From: Prostheceraeus crozeri
Taxonomy: Eukaryota > Platyhelminthes > Polycladida > Euryleptidae
DNA length: 64,000 bases
Assembly: GCA_907163375.1 (NCBI GenBank)
Contig: CAJQUW010007539.1
Span: 62,001 to 126,000, forward strand
Reading direction: 5' to 3'
A program made the position numbers and the translations under genes. Shown one piece after another: positions 22,604 to 34,000 of the stretch. The notes below the pieces were generated by a model. The model saw nothing but the letters and a program-made list of their open reading frames with translations, was not told the origin of the DNA and made no database searches. Position 1 is the stretch's first letter. Every line of letters begins with the position of its first letter.

Positions 22604-25530
22604 CATTTTCGCCCAATGTTCCCATTGGGAACATTTGCTTCAAAACGTAATTAAAATTGTCACTTAGCTTTTATACTGGAATTTTCTTCCTATACAACTT
22701 GTTCAACTTGCTTGAAAACGATTACAAGCATCTACGAACATGTTCAGGTCTGTTAAGGTAGATAAAATAACCAATTTTCACTTCTGAATTTTTCAAGTTA
22801 GATAGCAGCTATCAAAGAACCCGAATTTTTATTGAATTACTGTTGATAGACAGTAATTTTTTCTTGGCTTGATATTGTCAGTCACTCAATTAAAATTGTA
22901 GACATCTAACTTGCATTTCAGTTGAAACCAGCAATATCTACACGAAGAAATTATTTTGATGTTCCCAAAGGGAAAATTGGGCATTACCACTATTTTTGGA
23001 TGTCAGATTTGAACCTTTCTAACATTTGAAGCAGACGTTCCATTGACCTTTTCTGTGATTATGCTACAATTTAGAGCACAAGTAGGCTAACGTTTTACTT
23101 TTCATAAATTGTCAACATAATTAAATTTATTCTGCTGACAAAATAAGATAGCGCTTATATGTCTTGATTTGATCTCTTTTAATCTTGATCTAATTTGCGT
23201 CCTTTGAAGACTATTGGACTATGAGTCATTGAATGATTAGAAACTCGTCTATCTATGACTGTGCAGCTTTTGAAAACAACTTATTTGTACTGGATATCAG
23301 ACAATTCACATACATTGAAAGAATCACCTTCGATAAATTTGTACTGATCATAGACATTTCAGGATTCAGATTTTCAGTCGAGCTAGCAGGCTTCACATTT
23401 ACCTTTCTTTGTATTTGAGCTGTCATATTTCCCGCGTCGTGATTTTGTTATTGTGTTTCGTGGCACCATAATGACAAGACGTAAATTTATGAAGCTAGAC
23501 GACGCTGTTCAAGCCGTTCTCGAACAAAGCGACGATGAATATGACACTATTGTGGCCTGACCTCCAGAAGTTAATGGCAATGGTGATGCTACTGACGAAG
23601 AAGTTGAAGCTGAAGAAGATCAATTACCAACAGACGTGTCATCAACATTGGAAATTGCAAGGTCATCAGAATCTCGTCGCATAAAGTCAACAAAATCCGA
23701 ATATCGAAAGAAATATTGGCCGAAAAGAAATTGGAAGAATGGTGACAGTGAACTGCAGGATATTTCGCTAGGTGTCCCGATACCTCATCTTTCCAACCAA
23801 TATCCTGTATTATCCAACAAAAGTGCCATCAAAATTTACAAATTATTCTTCGACTCACAAGTGGAAAAGCTATTTATTGAAAACACGAACATTTATGCCA
23901 GAGAAGTGAAAAACTTTCATTCTTTTGAGCTAACACCGACAAAGCTGTGGAGTTTTTTGACGATCATAACGATATCTGCATACAACCAACGACCACAGTC
24001 ACGTCTGTACTGGAGTAAAGACGACGACTTGAACTGTCCTCTTATTTCCCAGCTGATGTCTCGCAACGAATTTGAGCAAGTAAAGTCTTTTCTTCATGTT
24101 GTGGATAACAATGATCTTTGTTTGACTGATAGGTGGGCCAAACTACGACCTCTGATTGATCTTGTCAATGAGAAACTGAAACAGTTCTATATAAACTCTA
24201 AATATCTTTCCATCGACGAGCAGATCGTTCCTTATTTTGGTCACCATAGATGCAAAATGTATCATAAAGAGAAACCCATACGGTTTGGATTTCAAAACTG
24301 GGTGTTGGCGGCGGATGATGGCACTCCAATACATTTTTTTCCGTATGGCGGAAAATGTGACAATACTTCCGATGTTCCCCTTGGAACTCATGTTGTCAGA
24401 AATTGTGCGCAACGTATTCCCGACCCAGAGGACCATGTTCTACTATTTGACAACTTGTTCTGTTCGCTTCCTCTGTTAGAAGAGCTGAAACGTGAGTCCA
24501 GAAAAGCAATCGGAACTTTGCGAAATAATCGCGTCCAAAATTGTCCGCTTCCGAGTGTAAAAGAAACAGAAAAGAAAGAGCGTGGAAATTACGTGGCATA
24601 TTCAACTAAAGATCTGTGTGTTGTGCGATACAATGATAATCGAGCGGTAACGATTGCAAGTAATTATGCGAAGTGTCCATTATTGCAAACATACCGACGA
24701 GTGAAAGGACAAGCTGAGAAAATTGTTGTGGATCAACCGTCCATGATTGATACATACAATCGCCACATGGGCGGTGTCGATTTGCTGGATGGGTATTTGT
24801 CTAATCTTCGACCTTGTATTGGAGGCAAGAAATGGTATTGGGCTCCATTGATTAATTGCATTCGCATGTTACAAGTAGCGGCGTTCAAAACATACGTGGC
24901 ACTAGGTCATCCTATCAGTCAGCTTGATTTCATGAGAATGATTGTTAATGAAGATGTAAGAAAGTTGCCGCTGAACGCCCAAATAGGCCTGGAAAACGAA
25001 GAATGAGTGCAATTTTACCTAGAGCTAGGAATATAAATGAGCACATACCAGGTCCTGCCTTCAAACAAGGTCGATGCATTATTTGCAGAAAAAATACGCG
25101 AAAGCAATGTCAATCATGCCATATGTTGCTACATGAAAATGTCATGTATTTTGGACAATACAATCACCGATAAAAGAAAATAAATATTGCATTTAGTGGA
25201 ATTAATTTTGCTTTGCCGATTTTCATTTGTGAAGTTTATAAGAAACTTAACTGCGTTTAGCATTGAAACTGGGTCAATACAGTATTTCTAATTTCTACAT
25301 TTATAATAATTTACATGCATGAAAATTTAAACCAGAAAGAGAATTGTAAATAATAAACTTAATGATAGTGTATATGCCCAATGTTCCCATTGGGAACAGC
25401 ATCGTATATCTATGTTACTTAAACAAAAGTGGAAAGTATACGCCAAAGTTCGACTTCTATGCACTATTGGGTGAATATATCTTGATAGCAAAAGAAATCC
25501 ATGACAGAAAAATTTCGGGCGTAAATAGGT
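22604..25530 (+). mobile_element. piggyBac-1 transposon, left-arm insertion
   Basis: A 2.93-kb insertion with its empty site in the right arm at about 31,755-31,765. tgacc occurs at both junctions (22,599-22,603 and 25,531-25,535), and TTAA, the usual piggyBac target, follows only the right copy. The ends share loosely inverted ATTTTCGCCC / ATTTACGCCC. A 20-bp near-palindromic motif, cccaatgttcccattgggaa, occurs in direct orientation near each end (22,612 and 25,377). The transposase is on the plus strand. Confidence 0.8.
23471..25173 (+). pseudogene. piggyBac transposase with C-terminal zinc motif
   Basis: Starts ATG 23,471 (MTRRKFMKLDDAVQ). The DDD catalytic residues are all visible: YLSIDEQIVPYFG (about 24,210), DHVLLFDNLFCS (about 24,433) and HMGGVDLLDGYLSN (about 24,765). 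A Cys-rich C-terminus follows, RCIICRKNTRKQCQSCH (about 25,075-25,125), ending at 25,171-25,173. Two lesions: an in-frame TGA at 23,558-23,560, and a frame change near 24,970-24,990 just before the basic RPGKRRM segment. From 23,561 to about 24,970 the reading frame is intact, so this is a fairly young copy. Length is normal for the family. Confidence 0.9.
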
Positions 25531-26225
25531 TGACCTTAATATCGGCAGTCATAACAGTCGAAATATTTACGATCTATCGTATATTCATAGCTAGAAAATA
25601 CAAGAATCCCCAATATATATGGCCACTAGGAAATGTCAACAGGGTGACTGGAAAACAGAGATGTGGATTCGGAGTCATAAGTAAAATTAGGAGCCATCGG
25701 GCGGACTTTTTCTGATATTGCTCGAAAAATAAAGTAGCTACGATTGCAGTCGTGAACTAATAATAGTGGACTAAGTTTTGTGACTTTTAGTTTCTACGTG
25801 CCTTTGATATACAGCCCAAATTTCATCAATTTTGAAGTACGGGAACATCAGAAATATTACCTAGAAAGTACATGTATTTATTGAAAATCGAGAATTTTTC
25901 TCAATTTCTTGCAAATTTGAGCATCTTGATCGATTCAAATCACTTTTGAAGTTATAATTGACATGTTCATTGATCCATGAATGTATCCATGTAATTAGCC
26001 TATTATATGAATGACAACAATATTAAGAAAAACATTTGTACTTGAAAGTAATTTTGTAAAGGAAAAGAGACAACAGTTGCTTCGAAATCATATCTAAAAA
26101 AATCACAATGAAATATAAAATTACACCGAGATCTTTCGTCTGTCCTATTCAAGGTAGACCCGGATACTAAAATGAACAAACGACAAAGTTGAAAAACTCA
26201 TGACAAGTGAGTACAATTTACATGA

Positions 26226-26690
26226 TCACCACGGAAGTGATAGCTGCAACATAAACTCTTTCTGAGAACATAGAATCGGCTTTTGACTCTTGGTGAACAA
26301 TGCTTCGCGTATGGACGGAAGGGTCTTCGATCGTGCACGTGACAAAGTGACAAACTTACTTCTATGATCTACTAAGTCACATTGAGTCAAGGAACAAACA
26401 ATTACTTTGATGAGGCCGGAATTGAGATTGACAAAATTGTCGGGATGCGATCTTATTAGACAGGATTCCAACATTTCTAGTATAGAGGTCATTGCCGGGT
26501 CAAGCGGGCGCTGTTAAAATTAAACGGGTGTTCATTATTTACAGAATGCACATATAAAGCATTGTTGATGTTATGATTACTAATATCATTCCTGTGCTCG
26601 TTAATCCGAACGTTCAAAGAACGACCGGATTCACCTATATAAAATTTATTACAATCATTGCAATCAATGTGAGAAACGCCACAAGATCGG
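26226..26690 (-). pseudogene. Penelope-like GIY-YIG fragments (left arm, inner end)
   Basis: Two pieces on the minus strand. At 26,690-26,500: HIDCNDCNKFYIGESGRSLN then NVRINEHRNDIS, the N-terminal half of a GIY-YIG domain. At 26,400-26,226: FVTLSRARSK...SIREALFTKSQKP, the C-terminal tail of a different Penelope-like family that also occurs at 30,900-31,075. Only the second piece has its mirror in the right arm, so the first was joined later or replaced the original. Confidence 0.7.
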
Positions 26691-26693
26691 TTA

Positions 26694-27065
26694 TTGTTGA
26701 GGCTTGACTCTGCTCATGATAACATTTGTTTCACTTGTAAACATGAATCAAATGAAGCTTTGTCTTTTTTGGACGTTTTGGTTGTTCGTAATGAGTATGG
26801 AAATGTCAGGACAAAGATTTTTAGAAAGAGAGACACCTTTGTTCTTATCAACTTTCACAGTTTTGTTCCGATAAAGTACAAGATTAGCAATGTAGGAACT
26901 TTATTTTATAGAGTCTTTGCTATCCGGAGTTTTTGCAAGAGGAGTCTTTGTTGCTAACCAACATTTTGAGAAAGAATTGTTGTCCTCCTGACTTTCTTCA
27001 AAAACACAAATTGTCAGAATTACCTGTTATTCATACTGCATGTGACATGAAAAGAAAGCTGCATT
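26694..27065 (+). pseudogene. Penelope-like RT C-terminal part (left arm)
   Basis: Plus-strand frame with DNICFTCKHESNEALSFLDV, LVVRNEYGNVRTKIF and FHSFVPIKYK, the block following the RT core in Penelope-like elements. It is mirrored at 30,600-30,245. The palindrome's inner left end falls close to 27,045. Confidence 0.7.
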
Positions 27066-27113
27066 TTTGAAGCTTCCTTTTTATGGGGATGAGTCAGCAA
27101 GGTCAGTTTGCAT

Positions 27114-27558
27114 TCAAGTCAACAGATTGTGTTCTGCTTCCCCAAAGATTGTTATTTTTTCGACCAGACGTATTCCTGTGGCCTCTGTGAAGGTTGCGTT
27201 GCCGATGTCTGTGAGTTCCAAAGTGATCTCTTGTAACTGTGTGTGGATAACGAAGGTATCGTCAACATACCGAAAATATCGGAGAGTAAAGTCTCTTAAC
27301 TCACTTGCCAATTGCTGTTCAATACTCCCCATGAAAATGTTGGCTTGCACAGATCCGAGTCCGCTTCTACAAAGTGATCTATAAATGCACTTGTAACTGT
27401 GTGTGGATAACGAAGGTATCGTCAACATACCGAAAATATCGGAGAGTAAAGTCTCTTAACTCACTTGCCAATTGCTGTTCAATACTCCCCATGAAAATGT
27501 TGGCTTGCATAGGTCCGAGTCCGCTTCTACAAAGTGATCTATAAGTACACTTGTAGCT
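27114..27558 (-). pseudogene. Penelope-like RT core with catalytic box, partly duplicated
   Basis: Minus-strand frames encode SGLGPMQANIFMGSIEQQL, then FRYVDDTFVIHTQLQ, the RT catalytic Asp pair of Penelope-like elements. The segment is present twice in tandem (27,390-27,549 and 27,230-27,389, 160-bp units), so the catalytic box is duplicated. The same family occurs in the right arm at 30,745-30,532. Confidence 0.82.
27230..27549. repeat. 160-bp direct tandem duplication within the RT fragment
   Basis: Two nearly identical units beginning cttgtaactgtgtgtggata at 27,230 and 27,390. A third partial start (cttgtagctgtggagat) at 27,550 leads into MITE-C. Confidence 0.9.
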
Positions 27559-27566
27559 GTGGAGAT

Positions 27567-27822
27567 CATAGAAATTGACAACAATAAAACCTCTAGAATG
27601 GAAATTAAGCTTCATGCAATGCACAATAACGGCACATTAATCGCACGCATTTTCACTTAGATGCACCTGCCAACGTCTGTATCATTGGGTTAGAATCAGT
27701 CACATGAGTAAATCGAAGCTTTTAATTGGTTGCTCATGCCCCAACTTAGTTCCCCCGGATGTGCCGCGACCTTGAGTCAACTTCCATTCTAGCGAACTTC
27801 AGATAAACAGTTTATTTCTATG
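27567..27822. mobile_element. MITE-C, copy 1
   Basis: 256 bp with inverted ends CATAGAAAT / ATTTCTATG. It is flanked by a perfect 8-bp duplication gtggagat (27,559-27,566 and 27,823-27,830), inserted in Penelope-like sequence. The same Penelope-like site is uninterrupted at about 30,770 (ttggagatagttac). A second copy lies at 50,736-50,990. The 8-bp duplication indicates a hAT-type element. Confidence 0.88.
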
Positions 27823-28320
27823 GTGGAGATAGTTACATTGGCAGAACTCGTAGGCATTTGACGACGCGAATCAGAGAGCATGTACCACTTTGGGTAACAC
27901 GTGGTCGAACGATGAAGGCTTTAGCGTCTATCACTCTTCACTAGTGACTTAGTAGATGAATAGACTGCCTCACACGCACACAACTCTCTTTCGCTGTCTG
28001 AACATCAGTGCTCCGTCTGAACACACGACTAGCTTGTGTGTCTAATTGTTTGAAGAAAACAGGTGTGATTCGAGCACGTGCTGCAAAACTGTTCACTCTG
28101 AGGTTGAGCGTCTGATTTTGGGACGGAAGCTAACACGAGAAGCTATCGAATTTAAATGAATGATGACACTTTTCATGTTTGTAAATGTTGGTAAATAATT
28201 TTTGAGGATGCGCCGAAGGCCTCGCAGGTACGGAGAATACGCCACTGGAAGTAAGTTCTCATTTTGTCACGTGCACGATCGAAAAGCCTTTTGTCCATAC
28301 TCGAGGCTTTTGTCCGTTCT
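27823..28320 (+). pseudogene. Penelope-like GIY-YIG fragment interrupted by unknown DNA
   Basis: 27,823-27,945 encodes GDSYIGRTRRHLTTRIREH then VPLWVTRGRTMKAL. After about 310 bases of unrecognised DNA the domain resumes at about 28,255 (FVTLSRARSK). It is the same family as 30,747-31,075. Confidence 0.7.
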
Positions 28321-28339
28321 CTGGTGGTAACTAATATTT

Positions 28340-28740
28340 CGTGACCTCGCCAGAAGGTTTAATCACTTGTTGAATCCGGGAAGGTATGCTTTTGATTCGG
28401 CGGTTGATTACTTCTTGATCTAAACTTCCCATTCTTGCCTCAGCATAGCTTCAAATCGAGAGAGACCAGCATCTCCAGGAAGAATTGATCGCCTCACACC
28501 ACGCTTCAGTAGACTCCAGACATTTTCAATTGGATTGACGTCTGGTGAGCAAGCAGGCCGTTTAAAGTTCGTATGCCGGCTTGAGCTTTAAATGAATTAG
28601 TTACACAGCTCCTTTGACAAGTGGCGTTGTCGTCTATGTAAATTCAGTCGGGAGGACAATGGAGGAATGTGTCTTTGCAAAACATCGATATATGCATCGG
28701 AATTAGGGTTTACAATCCCGGGATCTCGACCCTATTTCCG
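28340..28740 (-). pseudogene. Tc1/mariner-type transposase fragment
   Basis: Minus strand, C-terminal third of a DDE transposase: IYIDDNATCQ (second Asp block), then RPACSPDVNPIENVWSLLKR (third catalytic block with Glu in IENVW), then GVRRSILPGDAG. One frame change between the two blocks. No ends were identified. Confidence 0.75.
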
Positions 28741-29189
28741 AGTTTAAAAATCCCTGAATTACGTCTTCGAAAACTCGAAAATCTTCGAGATACTTGAAAA
28801 ATTGCCCACAGTCCTGGTGATATAGTGCGGAAGTCAAGGGCTTTTTTGAAAATTTATCTACATTTTGTTCATGTTTTGAGTTTGATAAATAGCCAACGTG
28901 CTATGTTAGCCGAGTCAGCTGCTTAGAGATGAATACATGACAGGATATCTATGCCATGGAATCCTCTAGAATTCCGTGATCTATGCCATTTCAGCAGTTG
29001 TTAAAATGAGTCATTGATTCTGGCTTGGAGACTGGTGAGCCGGTGTTACAGTAGTCGCTCTCCCTCTGCTTCAGTTTTCTACCGGAAAATGCAAGCTCGG
29101 TTAGATTTTCTGATAGGAAATTTTAGCCATGCTCCTTGTACCCTATTATATTTTCCTAGTCTCTTTCATTTTCCTATTGGTTTTTCTGG

Positions 29190-29815
29190 TTTAAAAAACG
29201 TTTGTTAGTCGTCATTCGATACATTTTCTCCCTCTGTCTTATTTTCCCAAGGGAAGAATTCCCTTCAATAAAAAAAGTTATGTATAAAAAAAGAAGGTTT
29301 CGAATTTTTTTCTTTGTGCATCTACTGAAACAAATCTCACAAAAGCCGAGATATCGTATCTTACAAATTTTGAATATGAAGAAAGTCAATTTTACGGCTT
29401 CCCTAAAATTCACAAGTCTCAACAGATAAAAACTGCAGTGATGAACCAGAATGCGGAATACATCATTTGTCCTTCTCCCACTGACCTCAAATTTCGACCA
29501 ATTGTTGGGGTTCAAAGTCATCGACACAAAGGTTAAGTGAGTTCATTGATTTTATCTTGAAACCGTATTGCAAAAAAGTTGAAAGTTTTATTCGAGACGA
29601 TTTAGATTTTTTGTGTCAATTGCCTTAATTCAACTTTAGTCAGCTTTGATGTAATATGCCTATACACTAATATCCCCACAATTTAGGAATCACTGCCATA
29701 AATTACTGGCTTCAGAAGTACCCAAATTTGATCGATCAACGGTTTTTGCATGAATTCATCCTTAATAGTTTGCAACTTATATTATCCAACAATACATTTG
29801 CATTTGGAGAAAAGC
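29190..29815 (+). pseudogene. Penelope-like RT, N-terminal blocks (another family)
   Basis: Plus-strand pieces: NFEYEESQFYGFPKIHKSQQ (about 29,365-29,425), PTDLKFRPIVGVQSH (about 29,480-29,522), LSEFIDFILKPYCKK, FIRDDLDFLCQLP, then YWLQKYPNLIDQRFLHEFI (about 29,705-29,760). The FYG(F/L)PKIHK and FRPIVG blocks are characteristic. It is broken by several frame changes and stops before the catalytic box. Confidence 0.75.
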
Positions 29816-30159
29816 CTGGAGCACAGTGGAGCCCCTTGAGAAGCCTGGAACACAGGTGAAACCGATTTCCACCAGGCAGCAAAATCTCCATCCTTCTCCA
29901 AAAAATGTGAGTGCACCTTCGATTTTAATATGCGCTTTGGAGGAGCAGCCATCACACACGATTATGTTCTCAAACAAACTAATATTACATTTTTGTATCT
30001 GATGTGACCTTGGTGTGTAGGCGCGTGTGATCGAGGCTAGGAAGGCATGTATTCACTACTTATTCATCGAGTGAAAAGGCAATCCTTTTTTCACTATCAC
30101 GGTTTATTCCCTCAACTATTCCAAGCTTTGCATGCAGAAGCTCTTCGAGTCTAGTTATA

Positions 30160-30240
30160 GGCCGGAGTTCGGAGTCCTATCATTTGATAGAACTCCGACT
30201 CCAGCAAAAATGATAGGACTCCAGGACTCCGACTCCGCAT
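30160..30240. repeat. GGAGTC-rich short repeat
   Basis: Repeated ggagtc / gactcc hexamers in both orientations around catttgatagaactcc and aatgataggactcc. It marks the inner edge of the right arm. Origin unknown. Confidence 0.6.
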
Positions 30241-30244
30241 CCCT

Positions 30245-30745
30245 GGTATCAACAACAGGTAATTCTGACAATTTGTGTTTTTGAAGAAAGTCAGGAGGAC
30301 AACAATTCTTTCTCAAAATGTTGGTTAGCAACAAAGACTCCTCTTGCAAAAACTCCGGATAGCAAAGACTCTATAAAATAAAGTTCCTACATTGCTAATC
30401 TTGTACTTTATCGGAACAAAACTGTGAAAGTTGATAAGAACAAAGGTGTCGCTCTGTCTAAAAATCTTTGTCCTGACATTTCCATACTCATTACGAACAA
30501 CCAAAACGTCCAAAAAAGACAAAGCTTCATTTCATTCATGTTTACAAGTGAAACAAATGTTATCATGAGCAGAACTCAGACTCAACAATAGCCAATCAGC
30601 TTCTTCGATGCTGCTCTCGATAACGAAGGTATCGTCAACATACCGAAAATATCGGAGAGTCAAGTCTCCTAACTCACTTACCAATCGCTGTTCAATACTC
30701 CCCATGAAAATGTTGGTTTGCATAGGTCCGAGTCCGCTTCTACAA
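30245..30745 (-). pseudogene. Penelope-like RT core and C-terminal part (right arm)
   Basis: Minus strand: IFMGSIEQRLVSELGDL and FRYVDDTFVIESSIEEADW (about 30,720-30,600), then SAHDNICFTCKHE and SFLDVLVVRNEYGN (about 30,590-30,480), with FHSFVPIKYKISN (about 30,430). It adjoins, head to head, a plus-strand GIY-YIG of the same family. The part up to 30,600 mirrors the left arm. Confidence 0.8.
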
Positions 30746-30746
30746 A

Positions 30747-31075
30747 GTGATCTATAAATGCACTTGTAACTTTGGAGATAGTTACATAGGCAGAACTCGT
30801 AGGCATTTGACGACGCGAATCAAAGAGCATGTGCCACTTTGGGTAACACGTGGTCGAACGATGAAGGCCTTAACGTCTATCACCCGTCATTTCGTTGATT
30901 GTTCCTTGGCTCAATGTGACTTAGTAGATCATGGAAGTAGGTTTGTCACTTTGTCACGTGCACGATCGAAGAGACTTTTGTCCATACGCGAAGCATTGTT
31001 CACCAAGAGTCAAAAGCCGATTCTATGTTCTCAGAAAGGGATTGTGGTGCGGCTATCACTGCCGTGGTGATCATG
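30747..31075 (+). pseudogene. Penelope-like GIY-YIG endonuclease domain (right arm)
   Basis: Open frame with IYKCTCNFGDSYIGRTRRHL, TRIKEHVPLW, then TRHFVDCSLAQCD and RARSKRLLSIREALFTKSQK. The YIGRTRR core and the trailing IREA(L/I)F helix are typical of the Penelope-like nuclease, which nicks target DNA. It is the best preserved GIY-YIG in the window. The tail (from about 30,910) mirrors 26,400-26,226. Confidence 0.82.
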
Positions 31076-31079
31076 TAAA

Positions 31080-34000
31080 TTGTACTCACTTGTCATGAGT
31101 TTCTTCAACTATATATCGTTTGTTCATTTTAGTATCCGGGTCTACCTTGAAAAGACCAGACGAAAGATCTCGGTGTAATTTTATATTTCATTGTGATTTT
31201 TTTAGATATGATTTCGAAGCAACTCATGGCTCTTTTCCTTTACAAAATTACTTTCAAGTACAAATGTTTTTCTTAATGTTTTTGTCATTCATATAATAGG
31301 CTAATTACATGGATACATTCATGGATCAATGAACATGTCAATTATAACTTCAAAAGTGATTTGAATCGATCAAGATGCTCATATTTGTAAGAAATTGAGA
31401 AAAACTCTCGATTTTCAATAAATACATGCACTTTCTAGGTAATATTTATGACGTTCCCGTACTTCAAAATTGATGAAATTTGGGCTGTATATCAAAGGCA
31501 CGTAGAAACTAAAAGTCACAAAACTTAGTCCACTATTATTAGTTCACGACTGCAATCCTAGCTACTTTATTTTTCGAGCAATATCAGAAAAAGTCCGCCC
31601 GATGGCTCCTAATTTTACTTATGACTCCGAATCCTCATCTCTGTTTTCCAGTCACCCTGTTGACATTTCCTAGTGGCCATATATATTGGGGATTCTTGTA
31701 TTTTCTAGCTATGAATATACGATAGAACGTAGATATTTCGACTGTTATGACTGCCGATATTAAGGTCATGTTATGCGATCACATGTAAATAATTTTCAAT
31801 CAAATGAAATAAAATCCGAATGCGTTTCCGCTTTGCAGGTGACTTCCCTATGGGCAGAGGAGACTATATGGAAAGCAGCTGAAATATCCATCGAGCAGTT
31901 TACGAAAGAATAGCAAAATGGTACATTTCATACTACATATAGTTTGTACTTGGTGCGCATCGTCAAAGTGAAATCCGAATTTCAATTTCAAATACTGTAT
32001 CGATAAAACGCACCATTCGTGGAAAGTAGCATAAATTTCAAAAATAATCATCGAGTTGTTATCTGCGAAATTTGATTATACTTTTGAAACTACTCATAAG
32101 TAGTATATTGTAAATATTGTCAGTTTAATACCTTAAGGAAAAATCCGAATGACAACTTTCCGACGTCAATGCATCACCAGAACCTCGTTTGAAAGTATGC
32201 ACTTATCTTATGCAATTCTATCGACCAGTTTTAAAGATATCCACGATGTAGGCCTAATGCAGAAGTATGGATTTTATGACAAATTTGAATTCAAATTTTG
32301 ATTTATACAAACAAGCGGAAGACAAAATCCGAATAGCTAGAAATTTCACAGATGAGTAAATTGCTCTATCATAGATAAACTGATGGCTTATCAAAAAAGT
32401 TCATCATGTAGTCTTTCTACAATTACCTATCGCAAAAGAGTGAAATTTGCGCTGTGGAGGTCGATGTGAGCCCTCATGATAATTACCAATCATTAGTCGG
32501 CCTCATAATATGTTAGCACATTAGCCTACTGATAGACCGATATTGCCGTAGAATCCAATTTTTGACGAGATTTTTCATTCACAATCGAAAATCAGTTAAG
32601 CTATCATTTATAATAACGCACACACGTAAGCCTAGATATTCAATAATAAATGCTGAGGTTTTGCGATTGATAATATAGACTACGAAGCGAAGCCTGATTT
32701 AATATAATACAAGTGAAGTCTCTATATTGTTGAAAATCTATGCTCTAATACATGCCTTGTGCCATGCCTCAATCAAATTCTAATTACATTTAGGCCATAC
32801 TTTCAGAAGTAAGCGATCAATTGACTCAATGACTAAATATCGACAAAACACAAAAACATTTATTTTGCACGAGTAAAATGCACAATGCACGCACTATTAA
32901 ATGACATCCCACAGTTGTGATCTCCACGAACACATATTTAAAAGAATCAAAACTAAAATTCAAGCTGCATAACAAATTTATTCAACTAGCTAAAGGTCAT
33001 CCAAGCAAAGCTCAAGTTCGAGTAACTTCAAGATGAGAACGCATTGAGGAAGCGTGTATAATTGAAATCAGTCACGGCATTCAGCAGAGTTTTCTTTTCA
33101 TCAATCGGGAATTTTTTAAAACGAGATTATACGCTGGCGAAATGGTGATGGGTATTTTCTGTAGTTGAGAAAGCAAATTTATGTGCAGTAAAGTAATTTG
33201 CTTTCAGCAGGTATGATCAAATGAAGCAATGTATTCTACTCTCTTGAGGTATGTTTTGATAAAAATGTTCAAAAGTCCTTTGAAAGATTTGAAAGCACTT
33301 GTTTGATTATAACCACTATTTACAGTCATATTATTCAATTAATTCATTGGATTATTGAAGCAATATGGGAATTTATTGTATTAAAAACTAGAAATGTGTA
33401 ATTTGGTTAGTTTTCTCAGTTATATTTGATTTTGCATTAGTAGCTGGAAAACATGCTAAGACTGTATGCTAGACTGTATGTCATTATGAGCAGCAAAATC
33501 AAACCAGTGCACACTTCTTGCGCATTAAACGATCGTTCTTCAGAAAGTGCAAACATGCGGATTGCTTGATATATTGTTTAGAGTTCATCTAATAAAGAAA
33601 TCAGGTATAATATCTAAAAATTCAAACCAATAAATATTGTCTTGATTGCACCGCTATCTGAAGTATCTTTTACTGGTGTCTGTGGGTATGAGAGCCACCA
33701 ATTGTAGTACATGTACTTGTACATCCATGCAATACTATTTATTACCCTGTTTAGTGTTTATAGAGTTACACTTGTTGATGACGATTTCATCATTTCGCCA
33801 AGTAATTAAGCAAATTTAATTCCAATTATGATCGCAATAACATGCTTTATGTCTATCAGCGTTTATCGAAAATTGATTGCAATTCAATTGATCTTTTTTC
33901 AATCTATTAATTGAAAGTGTTTCTGAGCATTCAATTCACTAAAAGTCAATCATGTAGTCCTTGCTGACTTTTTGCGGCACGTTTTTAACGATGAGGTACA

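Larger units (their letters stand above)
2102..27045 (+). repeat. Left arm of a giant imperfect inverted repeat
   Basis: Stretches of this arm recur in reverse complement at 30,245-50,163. Anchor pairs I aligned by eye: 2,102-3,441 with 50,163-48,829; 6,835-8,406 with 40,405-38,814; 12,396-14,190 with 36,844-35,050; 15,046-17,769 with 35,046-32,345; 21,124-21,172 with 32,300-32,240; 22,130-22,603 with 32,230-31,760; 25,531-26,400 with 31,760-30,910; and 26,694-27,045 with 30,600-30,245. Intronic sequence differs by a few percent plus insertions. ACE exon 3,069-3,441 differs at 13 of 373 positions. The outer end is not defined because hAT-1 occupies it. Confidence 0.9.
27046..30244. other. Spacer at the palindrome centre, a mosaic of retroelement and Tc1 pieces
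   Basis: About 3.2 kb between the arms. Annotated pieces are given separately. Unassigned stretches are 27,946-28,255 (interrupts a GIY-YIG fragment; no gene seen), 28,741-29,170 (nothing recognised) and 29,816-30,155 (nothing recognised). Confidence 0.65.

Noticed and set aside
25362-25715. 117-codon plus-strand open frame
   Set aside because: It starts inside piggyBac-1 and runs across the insertion junction into arm sequence. No protein resemblance.
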